Below are positions 8,696-16,122 of a stretch of DNA of 64,000 nucleotides, in pieces. Source of the DNA: Streptomyces sp. NBC_01262 (lineage in GTDB: Bacteria; Actinomycetota; Actinomycetes; Streptomycetales; Streptomycetaceae); contig NZ_CP108462.1 in NCBI RefSeq assembly GCF_036226365.1, forward strand, positions 6,728,501-6,792,500, written 5' to 3'. A model generated the notes under the pieces. That model did no database searches and was not told the DNA's origin. It worked only from the letters and a program-made list of their open reading frames with translations. Within the stretch, counting starts at the first letter, position 1, and every line of letters begins with the position of its first letter. The translations under genes were made by a program, and so were the position numbers.

Positions 8696-9655
8696 ATGCC
8701 ACGGCTCTACGGTTTCGACGACTCATCACGTCGTCGGCTACGTGACGACGAAGTGGACCCGCTCCGCCAGATGGTGAGCAGGGCGCTGAGCAATCAGTCC
8801 AACCAGGACGTCGCTGTGTGGGCGAACGGGGAGGGCTACCGGGGAACGCTCGGCGGGGAGTGGAAGGACGCGTCGGTCGGACGACTGTTCCGCAACCCGG
8901 CGATCGCCGGACTGCGCTACGACGATGACGGCGAACTCATCGACGCAGGCCACCCCGGCGTCATCACGCGCGAAGAGTTCGAGGCGCTTCGGGAACGAGA
9001 GAAGGCTCGCAGCACGGGGGACGCGGACCCGGCGTACGACTATCTCCTGATCGGTGGGGCCAGCACCTGCGGCAAGTGCACGCAGGCTCTCACGGGTGCC
9101 CGGACCAACGCGGGCACGCCCGGATACCGCTGTCGCCCGAAGGACAAGAATGGGCACGGCGGCTGCGGCGAGGTCCGGATTGATGCCGAGCTGTTGGAGA
9201 CCCACGTCGGAGAGTACGTCGTGGCGGAACTCCTCAAGCCCGGCATCCGAGCCCAGATCGTCAAGGCCCAGGACGCCGTGCGCAAGCAGGTTGAGAACCT
9301 CCAGCGGGAGATCAAGGACCTGGAGGCCCGCCAAGCCGAGCTGGGGAGGCTCTACGGCAACCGCGAGATCAGCAGCGAGGCGCTGGTAGCTGGAGAGCGT
9401 GAGATCGCGGCCAACCTCAAGGCCGCCCGTTCGCGCCTTCGCTACGCGGAACAGATGGCGAGCTTCTCCCTGGGTCAGGCCAAGAACCTGGTGAGGTGGT
9501 GGAACACCGCGCCGACCGCGTCGAAGAAGGCCATCGCCATGTTGCTCCTGGAGAAGGTCGAGGTGTTTCCCGCGAGCGCCCGCGGTGTGCGCACAATCGA
9601 GCCGGGACGTGTTGTCCTCCACTGGCGCAAGCTGTCCAGCTTCTCAGGCAGCTGA
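8696..9655 (+). CDS. Large serine recombinase C-terminal fragment (no catalytic domain)
   Basis: The 319-residue protein matches the C-terminal half of large serine recombinases. It has a Recombinase domain (about residues 15-105, with VGRLFRNPAIAGL and the GVITREEFE block), a zinc-ribbon (CGKC...YRC...GGCGEV, about 122-157), and a coiled-coil insertion (about 190-265) before a terminal beta segment. The N-terminal resolvase domain with the nucleophilic serine is absent, and I found no remnant upstream of the HTH gene. It may be a decayed recombinase, or a retained DNA-binding protein. The open frame is intact over 960 bases. Its 3' end overlaps the convergent membrane gene by 12 bases. Confidence 0.8.
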   Translation: MPRLYGFDDSSRRRLRDDEVDPLRQMVSRALSNQSNQDVAVWANGEGYRGTLGGEWKDASVGRLFRNPAIAGLRYDDDGELIDAGHPGVITREEFEALREREKARSTGDADPAYDYLLIGGASTCGKCTQALTGARTNAGTPGYRCRPKDKNGHGGCGEVRIDAELLETHVGEYVVAELLKPGIRAQIVKAQDAVRKQVENLQREIKDLEARQAELGRLYGNREISSEALVAGEREIAANLKAARSRLRYAEQMASFSLGQAKNLVRWWNTAPTASKKAIAMLLLEKVEVFPASARGVRTIEPGRVVLHWRKLSSFSGS

Positions 9656-10417
9656 GGCGGCCTTCTGGCGCAAGGAGAGCCGCCTGCCGACCATCGCCAT
9701 GGTCAGTCCGGTGATCAGCGAGATCACGGCGAGTCCGGCCAGGAGCGGCGAGATGATCTCCTCGTACCGCAGTGGCCACGGGTGGCCCAGGTAGTGGGTC
9801 ACCAGGTATGACCCCTTACTGGCGGAGTAGGCCGCTCCGAGGAGCGCGGCGATCGAGGACAGGGCTAGACCGCGAGCCGACCAGGCGTGTCCTCCGCGCC
9901 GGGCAACGAGAGCCATCCCGGTGCACAGGAACGCGATCTCGCCGCAGGTGATCGCCACGTAGCCCAGGTAGACCATGAGGTAGACCGTGACGCCTGGCAC
10001 CGTGGCGTACTCGGTCGTGAACTCCACGCTCTCGTCTGTGGTGTTGACGAACAGCGGCAGCATCGCGGTGAGGACGCACGCCGCCAAGGCGACACGTGCG
10101 TACAGGCTGGCCTTCAACACCTCGTGGTTGTAGGACCAGTCCACGAGCATGAGCTGAAGGCTGCCGCACCACAGGACTGCGCAGATGTGTGCCCCGAGCT
10201 TGGCCGCGTTGTGCATGCCGGTCGCAGACTCGATCATGTCCTCAACCGCCGGGACAGCGAAGATGACGCCCACCGTGCAGACGCCGATGGCTACGGCTCG
10301 GGTGAAGCGGGCTATGCGGTAATCGTTTCGGTCGCGCTGACGCCAGGCTTCCCGAGCCGAGAGTAAGGTGCCCGCCAGGCCGAACAGAGCGCACAGGCCG
10401 AAAACGATGCCGTCCAT
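9644..10417 (-). CDS. Seven-helix membrane protein of an XRE-linked module
   Basis: The 257-residue protein is almost entirely hydrophobic, with about seven predicted membrane helices beginning FGLCALFGLAGTLLSA and ending LLAGLAVISLITGLTMA. Short basic loops include ARRGGHAWSARG. It starts five bases after the stop of an XRE regulator, so the two form an operon. This XRE plus 7-TM pairing is widespread in actinomycetes, where the membrane partner resembles the N-terminal part of MAB_1171c-type proteins; the usual C-terminal domain is missing here. The biochemical role is unknown; a sensory or toxin-like membrane function is only inference. Confidence 0.7.
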   Translation of the reverse strand: MDGIVFGLCALFGLAGTLLSAREAWRQRDRNDYRIARFTRAVAIGVCTVGVIFAVPAVEDMIESATGMHNAAKLGAHICAVLWCGSLQLMLVDWSYNHEVLKASLYARVALAACVLTAMLPLFVNTTDESVEFTTEYATVPGVTVYLMVYLGYVAITCGEIAFLCTGMALVARRGGHAWSARGLALSSIAALLGAAYSASKGSYLVTHYLGHPWPLRYEEIISPLLAGLAVISLITGLTMAMVGRRLSLRQKAASAA

Positions 10418-10422
10418 TTAGT

Positions 10423-10950
10423 TCAGGGTCCTTCCAGATCGGAGACGGCGCGCTCCGCTGCTTCGGTGAAACTGAGTCGCCTCCGCCGGCCTGGCCGCGC
10501 TGGTTCGGGGGCGGGGGGAAGAGGCTCGGGCACTTCCTGGACGGTGAGATCGCTGCGTCCGTGTCGCAGACGGATCTCACGTGCAGCCTCCAGAAGTTCA
10601 GCAGCCCCCGCTTCGCCCAGGTCATGGATGAGCCGAAGTGCCTCGCGCGCGTCCGGGTACTCCTCATAGACCGACAGGGACGTCAATCCGTTGTAACCGG
10701 GGAGTAGGTAAGCTACCGGACAGTCGAATGCCCTTGCGAGTCCTATGAGTTGGGCGGTCGACGGGTTTGCCTTGACCCCGTTCAGGAGGTCGTTGACGAC
10801 CTGGTGGGTCATCGCCGGCTTGCCGCCGGGGGCCTCGGCTGTGGCGACAGCAATGTCGCGCGTGCTCAGGGTCTTCCCATCCGTCCTACGCTTCCTGCCG
10901 ATCAGGACAGCGAGCTTGCTGGAGAGGGGGGTGTCTGGGCCGAGCGGCAT
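10423..10950 (-). CDS. XRE-family regulator
   Basis: The 175-residue DNA-binding protein has an N-terminal XRE HTH: KLAVLIGRKRRTDGKTLSTRDIA, a middle TEAPGGKP-type loop, then MTHQVVNDLLNG recognition helix and the LIGLARAFDCPVAYLLP tail. A Pro-rich, Arg-rich C-terminal region follows. ATG at 10950 is preceded by GAGGAG 11 bases away; the frame is open further upstream but the added sequence is non-conserved in character. It probably represses its own promoter through the inverted repeat at 11053-11080 and controls the coupled 7-TM gene. It could also be the element's maintenance repressor. Confidence 0.82.
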   Translation of the reverse strand: MPLGPDTPLSSKLAVLIGRKRRTDGKTLSTRDIAVATAEAPGGKPAMTHQVVNDLLNGVKANPSTAQLIGLARAFDCPVAYLLPGYNGLTSLSVYEEYPDAREALRLIHDLGEAGAAELLEAAREIRLRHGRSDLTVQEVPEPLPPAPEPARPGRRRRLSFTEAAERAVSDLEGP

Positions 10951-11052
10951 GGTGCTGGCTACTCCTCGGTGTGCGGCAGGCCCGGTCGGGCGGCGGATGA
11001 CAGATTGCGGTGCGTGTCCAGTATCGGTGTGCGACTGTGGTAACTGGTGCAG

Positions 11053-11080
11053 CCTAATGTCTATGTTGGTTGACATTAGG
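11053..11080. promoter_or_regulatory. Inverted repeat, candidate XRE operator
   Basis: CCTAATGTC and GACATTAGG form a perfect 9-bp inverted repeat with a 10-base spacer, in the 333-base non-coding stretch 10951-11283 upstream of the XRE gene. The right half overlaps a TTGACA hexamer on the plus strand (11070-11075), so binding could block a rightward promoter. Apart from this I see no gene in 10951-11283. Confidence 0.55.
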
Positions 11081-11283
11081 TGACCCCCTAAAGCAAGATC
11101 TGTAACGGCAGTCGTAGAGCACTCACCACGTGGGCCGCCGCCACTCTTCCACCTACCAGGCTGTGAGATCGTGACCGGCACCTTCACGCCTCCCTGATGT
11201 GTGCCGCTAATTCGCCTGTGTGGGGATCTAAGTGGACCGTCGCTCACGAGGGGGCGGAACGCTGCAATGCGGGGAGGGTGCGG

Positions 11284-11454
11284 GTGGGGATCGAGTTAAA
11301 CCGAGTGCTGGCCCGACTGGAAGAGTCGGGCGGCGCGGAGAACGTCATCCTGGATGACGAGGCGGCGCTCGGCGCACTGGGGGCTATGGCGATCGTCGAC
11401 CCGAAGCGGGTTGACTGTGACTCGGAGTGCGTGAGTAGCGCCGCCTCAAGTTGA
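11284..11454 (+). CDS. Small hypothetical protein
   Basis: A 56-codon frame starts at a GTG with GGGGAGG six bases upstream. The product has an acidic, helical N-terminal part (ELNRVLARLEESGGAENVILDDEAALGALG) and a Ser/Cys-rich end (DCDSECVSSAASS). Good ribosome binding site and codon bias support it. A helical leader followed by a short Ser/Cys tail recalls a RiPP precursor, but no modification enzyme lies nearby, so no function is assigned. Confidence 0.45.
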   Translation: MGIELNRVLARLEESGGAENVILDDEAALGALGAMAIVDPKRVDCDSECVSSAASS

Positions 11455-11471
11455 TCTACGCGAGCAGTGGG

Positions 11472-11496
11472 ACGCGGACCCCGGCGTGGTCCGCGT
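11472..11496 (+). terminator. Hairpin after small gene
   Basis: ACGCGGACC/GGTCCGCGT is a perfect 9-bp stem with a 7-base loop, 17 bases after the small gene's stop. No T-run follows, as is usual for streptomycete terminators. Confidence 0.45.
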
Positions 11497-11529
11497 CCAC
11501 GCGTTTGACCTGCAAAAGCTTCTCGAAAA

Positions 11530-11561
11530 TTGTGGACTCCCACCCTGTATGCATATAGAAT
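11530..11561 (+). promoter_or_regulatory. Candidate promoter of parB operon
   Basis: An AT-rich island contains TTGTGG (11530) and TATAGA/TAGAAT (11554-11561) at 18-20-base spacing, about 55 bases upstream of the parB start. Such an AT-rich patch is exceptional in its surroundings. Confidence 0.4.
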
Positions 11562-11616
11562 AGAACTAGAAAGAGGGGGAGAGAAGAACCCCACCACTGA
11601 CCTCTTGGAGCTCGAA

Positions 11617-12735
11617 ATGCCGCACAAGTACGCCACCCTGAAGATGGCCCAGATTCACCGCAACCCGAAGCAGCCCCGCGAGACCTTCGGCGAGGAGGCG
11701 CTGGTGGAGCTGGCTGACTCGATCAAAGAGCACGGTCTCCTCCAGCCGATCGTCGTCCGCAAGATGGGACCGGCCAGCTATGAGGTGATCGCTGGCGAGC
11801 GCCGCTTCCACGCCAACGAGATGGCGGGCAACATCACCATCGAGACGAAGATCCTTCTGACCGAGGGTGAGTCCGAGATCACCGACATGGACTCCTTCAA
11901 GAAGGCCATGGCCGAGAACCTGAACCGCGAGGACATGCTTCCGCTGGAGGAGGCGCGCGGCTTCAAGAAGGTCCTGGATGAGGAGGAGGGTGCCACGGTC
12001 GCGAGCGTCGCCAAGTCCTTCTCCAAGTCGGTCCAGTTCGTCAACCAGCGCCTGACCCTGCTCGCCCTGCGCCCCGAGATTCAGTCGGCCGTCAACCTCG
12101 GGCACATCGGCACCCAGGCCGCCGTCCAGATCGCCGCCCTCTCGAAGGACAACCAGAAGGCGGTCTTCCAGGACTGGAAGAAGGGCGACAAGAGCGACAA
12201 CCAGCTCGTCCACATCGCCTACGCCATGCGCAAGCAGGAGAAGGCGGCCACGCAGGACTCCATGGTCGACGTCAAGGAGATGACCCCCGAGGAGAAGGCC
12301 GAGCGCAGTCGCGCGCAGGCCAAGACCAAGAACGACCTCGACACGATCGAGCGCATGTGTGAGCTGCTGGACAGCATCGGCAAGGCGGACCCCATGGAGC
12401 TGGCCTGCGCCCTGGAAGGTGAGGTCGGCAAGCGGCTTGAGCAGATGGACCGAGTCGCGGACTTCGTGCAGAAGGCCCGCTTCCAGCTCCGCCAGGCGAA
12501 GGCGCACGCCGACGCCAGCGAGATCATGGTCAGTCCCTCCGCTGCAGCGCCAAACCTGGCGGCCGAGGCTGACGCTGTGCTCGCCCAGTTGGACCCGACC
12601 GCGGGCGACGCCGAGCCGGAGACGCAGGCCGAGCCCGCCCCCGCCGCCGACGCGGAGCCCGAGAGCCCGGCGGAGCCGGAGGGGGACGACACCGAGGCCG
12701 AGACGGTGGCTGAGCCGGTCGCCGTCGCAGCCTGA
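11617..12735 (+). CDS. ParB/RepB/Spo0J-family protein
   Basis: This 372-residue protein has an N-terminal ParB domain (IHRNPKQPRETFGEEAL, LLQPIVVRKMG, the CTPase-type GERRFHANEMAG motif, AENLNREDMLPLEEARGF) and a central HTH (VASVAKSFSKSVQFVNQRLTLL). A long acidic Glu/Pro/Ala tail (about residues 315-372) follows. ParB proteins load on parS-like DNA and support partition or act as phage regulators; no ParA is present, so a regulatory or DNA-processing role is as likely. ATG at 11617 has GGAG six bases upstream. It leads an operon with the next two genes. Confidence 0.88.
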   Translation: MPHKYATLKMAQIHRNPKQPRETFGEEALVELADSIKEHGLLQPIVVRKMGPASYEVIAGERRFHANEMAGNITIETKILLTEGESEITDMDSFKKAMAENLNREDMLPLEEARGFKKVLDEEEGATVASVAKSFSKSVQFVNQRLTLLALRPEIQSAVNLGHIGTQAAVQIAALSKDNQKAVFQDWKKGDKSDNQLVHIAYAMRKQEKAATQDSMVDVKEMTPEEKAERSRAQAKTKNDLDTIERMCELLDSIGKADPMELACALEGEVGKRLEQMDRVADFVQKARFQLRQAKAHADASEIMVSPSAAAPNLAAEADAVLAQLDPTAGDAEPETQAEPAPAADAEPESPAEPEGDDTEAETVAEPVAVAA

Positions 12736-12792
12736 CCTTGCCCATCCCGGGGCGGCCCCCAACGGGCCGCCCCCTCCCCATGGAGCCCCACA

Positions 12793-13119
12793 GTGATGAA
12801 CCCCATCCGGAGCATGCGCAGCATCAACCACAACCTGTTCGACGTGCCGGCCTCGGCCAATGCCCTTGAGGAGTACGACCCCAACGTGGCCAAGCTCGTC
12901 CGCAAGGCTTCGAGGCACCTGTTCAAGGCGCGCCGCGACAACGATCGGGCGGCCCTGGACGAGGCGTACAACCTCACCCTTCTCGCCGCCGCCGACCTCA
13001 TGAGGGGTGCCGGTAGTTCGGTGTACGTGCGCACCCACCTCATGGTCACGGCCCGGCTGGTCGAGCTCGAAGCGGCGCTGCTCGCCGCCAAGGCCAAGTC
13101 CAAGGCCAAGGGAGAATGA
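12793..13119 (+). CDS. Hypothetical element protein
   Basis: A 108-residue, mostly helical, basic protein of no recognised family (MNPIRSMRSINHNLF... LVRKASRHLFKARRDNDRAALDEAYNL...). The GTG at 12793 has GGAG seven bases upstream; ATG at 12796 is the alternative. It lies ten bases before the methylase, within the parB operon. The Lys/Ala-rich end (AAKAKSKAKGE) might contact nucleic acid. Confidence 0.65.
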   Translation: MMNPIRSMRSINHNLFDVPASANALEEYDPNVAKLVRKASRHLFKARRDNDRAALDEAYNLTLLAAADLMRGAGSSVYVRTHLMVTARLVELEAALLAAKAKSKAKGE

Positions 13120-13129
13120 GGAGGCGGTC

Positions 13130-14005
13130 ATGCAGATAGATCCCGACGCTCTCGACGTCATCCGTTCCGCTGTGACCGACGGCTCGGCGCTCCGCCTCAA
13201 CGGCCAGCTCGACCGCAAGCTGTACGAGCGGGTCAACCTGGCCCTTCACGCAGTCGGCGGCACATGGAACCGCTACAAACGCGCCCACATCTTCCCGTTC
13301 GCCGCAGCCGACGCCATCGCCGGACTGCTCGACACGGGGGAGGTGATCACCGATGCCGACCGTGGGTACTACCCCACACCAGAACCCGCCGTCGAACAGC
13401 TCCTGGACCTGGCCGGACTCGAAGCCGGCTGCGAGGTGCTGGAGCCGTCAGCCGGGCGTGGCGCCATCGCCGAGGCTTCCGCTGCCCGCGGGGCCGTCGT
13501 CGACTGCATCGAACTCGACGCCGCCCGCGCCGAGCACATCCAGGCTGCTGGATACGCCCGCGAGGTCACGAACGCAGACTTCCTCAGCCTGAAAGTGGAG
13601 CGCCGCTACCAGCGGGTCATCATGAACCCGCCGTTCGCCGACCGGCAGGGCATCCGGCACGTCGAGCGGGCGCTGCGCTTCGTCCAGCCGGGCGGCCTGG
13701 TCGTCGCGGTCATGTTCGGCAGCCTGATCTTCCGGACCGACCGTCTGACTAAGGACTTCCGGGCACGCGTGCAGGAGGCGCGAGGAACCATCACGGAACT
13801 CCCGGACGACGCCTTCCCGGCGGTGGGTGTGCGCACAGTGATCGCCGTCATCCCGGTCCGGGAGGCCGCGCCGCCTCCCGGCTTCAACCGGTTCGCGCCC
13901 AGGCCCGAGGACTTCACTGCCGGGCCCCGAGCAGTCCAGCAAGACCTGTTCTTCGCGGATGAGCCGACAGCCCACAGGACGGCTGCCCTCGATGGGTTCG
14001 GGTAG
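13130..14005 (+). CDS. N-6 adenine DNA methyltransferase-like protein
   Basis: The 291-residue class I methyltransferase has a SAM-binding motif LEPSAGRGAIAEA (about residues 103-115), the acidic loop DCIELD, and the catalytic NPPF in VIMNPPFADRQ (about 163-173), the signature of gamma-type adenine methylases. Motif order is I then IV. GGAGG lies just before the ATG. No cognate restriction gene is adjacent, so it may be an orphan modifying element DNA against host restriction. The N-terminal 60 residues (RKLYERVNLALHAVGGTWNRYKRAH) are a small domain often preceding phage methylases. Confidence 0.85.
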   Translation: MQIDPDALDVIRSAVTDGSALRLNGQLDRKLYERVNLALHAVGGTWNRYKRAHIFPFAAADAIAGLLDTGEVITDADRGYYPTPEPAVEQLLDLAGLEAGCEVLEPSAGRGAIAEASAARGAVVDCIELDAARAEHIQAAGYAREVTNADFLSLKVERRYQRVIMNPPFADRQGIRHVERALRFVQPGGLVVAVMFGSLIFRTDRLTKDFRARVQEARGTITELPDDAFPAVGVRTVIAVIPVREAAPPPGFNRFAPRPEDFTAGPRAVQQDLFFADEPTAHRTAALDGFG

Positions 14006-14233
14006 GGGGCAGCACCAGGGCAGAAAATAGATCCCAACACTCATGCGTGATACGGTCTATCTCGTTGGTGAGGGCGGCCTCAGACGAGAAACCCGCCCAC
14101 CGACGTGCCGTGGCATGCGGCACTCCCCTTCGGTGTCTGGCGGGTGGCCAATCCCCCGCGCCCTACCCGCCAGGCACCGGCCCCGCACCTGAGCGGAGCC
14201 ACCGGAGCGCCGCCAACATCCACGATCACGACC

Positions 14234-14267
14234 GGACCCGCCCCCGCCTCGCGCTGGGGGCGGGTCC
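14234..14267 (+). terminator. Strong hairpin after methylase
   Basis: A perfect 12-bp stem GGACCCGCCCCC/GGGGGCGGGTCC has a 10-base loop and lies in the 281-base gap 14006-14286. No T-run follows. It may be a terminator, or a leader hairpin for the next small gene, whose AGGAG lies about 12 bases on. Confidence 0.5.
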
Positions 14268-14286
14268 CCGTGCACTCAGGAGCGCC

Positions 14287-14496
14287 ATGAACACAGAGGA
14301 CTTCACTGGGGACCCAGAAGATCGCGAGCTGTACCAACGGCTGCTCGCCGAGCGGGACGGGCCGCTGATCAAGGCCCTCGCTGAACGTGACCCTGGCCTC
14401 GAAGTCCGAGGAGGCTCGGATCCAGACGCGGCCCGGCACCTCGCGGAACTCGATGAAGCCACGAAAACCCGACGACGAAAGCGACACACAGCATGA
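14287..14496 (+). CDS. Small hypothetical charged protein
   Basis: The 69-residue, very charged protein (MNTEDFTGDPEDRELYQRLLAERD... ending in a basic KTRRRKRHTA tail) has a clear AGGAG five bases before its ATG. It belongs to no family I recognise. Its stop overlaps the next start (ATGA at 14493-14496), so the two are translationally coupled. Confidence 0.65.
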   Translation: MNTEDFTGDPEDRELYQRLLAERDGPLIKALAERDPGLEVRGGSDPDAARHLAELDEATKTRRRKRHTA

Positions 14497-14822
14497 TTGC
14501 CGAGCGGGCGCCGCCCGCCGAGTCAGACAGTCGGACGCCCCCGTCCCTGGATCGGTGTGGTGCGGATCCTGCGATTCCTGGTGCCTGCCGTCCGGCATCT
14601 GCGGCTGCAGCAACCGGTGATGTGCACCGTCCTTCGCCTCGCCTCGACGCGATGGCCGCCCTGCTCATGGGGGCCATCGCGCTTGTCGCCTGGGTCGTTG
14701 TGCAGCTCGGCGGCGGAGCCCTACTCGCCGGCCTCTGGGCAATCCCTGACTGCGCGCCCATGGCCGTCGCCATCCACCGCGTTCAACGCGTTAGACGGCG
14801 CGCTAGAGCAACGACGAGCTGA
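14493..14822 (+). CDS. Small membrane protein
   Basis: The 109-residue protein has a polar N-terminal half with several Cys, one hydrophobic stretch (AALLMGAIALVAWVVVQLGG and on to LLAGLWAI, about residues 54-84) that could form one or two membrane helices, and an Arg-rich cytosolic tail. It is coupled to the preceding small gene by ATGA overlap. Function unknown; a phage-type small membrane protein is possible. Confidence 0.5.
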   Translation: MIAERAPPAESDSRTPPSLDRCGADPAIPGACRPASAAAATGDVHRPSPRLDAMAALLMGAIALVAWVVVQLGGGALLAGLWAIPDCAPMAVAIHRVQRVRRRARATTS

Positions 14823-14876
14823 CGGGGTGATCAAGCAAACAACGGCCCGAGTGGCATGAATGTCGACGCGATCACG

Positions 14877-15056
14877 TCACACCTGAGAAGTCAGCCGATG
14901 CGCGGGGTTCGCGTCTTCCTGACTGCCTTCCTGGGCCGTTCCGTAGAGGGCTCGCCTGTATGCCTCTTCGAAGTACGCCTCTGGATCCGCCAAAATTTCG
15001 CGGACTTGCTCGTCTTCCTCGGCTACCGGGAGGGGCACTGCGGGCTGGAAGCTCAT
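14877..15056 (-). CDS. Small acidic hypothetical protein
   Basis: A 59-residue frame on the minus strand begins MSFQPAVPLPVAEEDEQVRE and continues ILADPEAYFEEAYRRAL, a helical acidic motif seen in many short streptomycete proteins. AGGAG lies seven bases before the ATG. It follows the GAF protein gene by 69 bases on the same strand, suggesting an operon. I prefer it to the overlapping plus-strand frame at 14856-15062, which has no ribosome binding site. No function is assigned. Confidence 0.65.
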   Translation of the reverse strand: MSFQPAVPLPVAEEDEQVREILADPEAYFEEAYRRALYGTAQEGSQEDANPAHRLTSQV

Positions 15057-15125
15057 GACTGACTCCTATGCGGGTTCGTGAATCCTAGCTTCCGCTTCAT
15101 CGTGACGTCTACGTCCGAGTGTCGA

Positions 15126-15959
15126 TCATAGGCTCAGGGCGACAGTAAGCAGCCCAGCCATGACCCTGACATAGCTGACGTCGCTCTGCTGCAACACGTT
15201 CGGTTCGGTGGAGTCAACAGTGAGCATTCCAAGGATCTTGGATCTGGTTGCAACGGGGACCGATATAAAGGCGCAGTAGTTGCGGTCCTGGAGGAGCCAT
15301 GGCGGCGCCCCGGCGGTAGCTTCCGTTATTAGGTATCGGTCCTCCTGCTCCAGTCGCTTGAAAACGTAATCTCCTTCCTCAGTGCCCTTGGTGAAACGAT
15401 GGCGAGGGGCCGTAGTTCGGCCAGCGAACTTGTCGGAAATCAGCTCATCAGGTGAATCGAGCCTGAAGAGGCATGCGCGCAAACACCCCCTCGCTTCACC
15501 CTCAAGTACGCGGCTAAGGCCAGCCAAAAGTATCTGTTTCGCCGCCCCTATAGAGTCGGCTTTTTTGCTGTCGGACTTACCGATTGCGGATTCCAACTCA
15601 TGCACAAATGGGACCAATATCTCCTGGATAGTTACCTTGAAATCGGCCTCTTTGACTCTCGCTCTCGCTGCCTCCCGTCTGGCCTCCTCGGCAGCCTGAC
15701 GGGTTTCCTCTTGAGCCAGGAGGGTTTTCTTGTCCGCAGCGGCTTTCTCAACTCGGCCCGCTGTCCAATTCAAGGTGAAACACGCTGCGGCCAAAATGGC
15801 GAGTATGACCTTGGGAGTACCGGTCATCAGAGCGGCGATTATGCCCAGTGGCCAGAACGCCAAGCCGCTCACAACGCCAACGAGTCTGACTGCCCGCCCT
15901 GATGCCTTGGACAAGGCGTCGAGAAGCCACTTGCGCGCAGTTGACCAATTCAAAGCCAT
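15126..15959 (-). CDS. Membrane-anchored GAF-domain protein
   Basis: The 277-residue protein has two N-terminal membrane helices (about residues 25-45 and 50-68), a charged coiled coil (EEARREAARARVKEADFK, about 75-105), and a C-terminal GAF-like domain (ACLFRLDS..., RNYCAFISVPVATRSKILGMLTVDS, about 160-265). This is a cytoplasmic ligand-sensing module tethered to the membrane. No output domain is fused. GGAGG stands seven bases before the ATG. G+C is visibly lower than in neighbours, consistent with separate acquisition. A defence-type sensor is conceivable but unsupported. Confidence 0.75.
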   Translation of the reverse strand: MALNWSTARKWLLDALSKASGRAVRLVGVVSGLAFWPLGIIAALMTGTPKVILAILAAACFTLNWTAGRVEKAAADKKTLLAQEETRQAAEEARREAARARVKEADFKVTIQEILVPFVHELESAIGKSDSKKADSIGAAKQILLAGLSRVLEGEARGCLRACLFRLDSPDELISDKFAGRTTAPRHRFTKGTEEGDYVFKRLEQEDRYLITEATAGAPPWLLQDRNYCAFISVPVATRSKILGMLTVDSTEPNVLQQSDVSYVRVMAGLLTVALSL

Positions 15960-16122
15960 CGGTTTCCCTCCAGCCCTGGGCTACCACATGCCTCACATGT
16001 AACGCTCCTCCGGAGTGGTCTGGCCTGCAAGCTGAGAAAACTCGGGTGCTGATCCGCAGCGCGAGATCAACTACGCTGGGCGATGTAGGGCGCGGGGGAA
16101 CGGCCTACACAAGGGACGCCCC

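Noticed and set aside
13007-13129. Longer N-terminus for the adenine methylase
   Set aside because: The extension overlaps the preceding gene and is Arg/Pro-rich noise; ATG at 13130 has GGAGG just upstream.
11566-13236. 556-codon minus-strand frame opposite parB
   Set aside because: No domain, composition dominated by Leu/Gly/Val/His, and parB on the plus strand has clear motifs and a ribosome binding site.
14856-15062. Plus-strand 68-codon frame
   Set aside because: No ribosome binding site and no family; the opposite-strand 59-codon frame has a good site and normal protein character.
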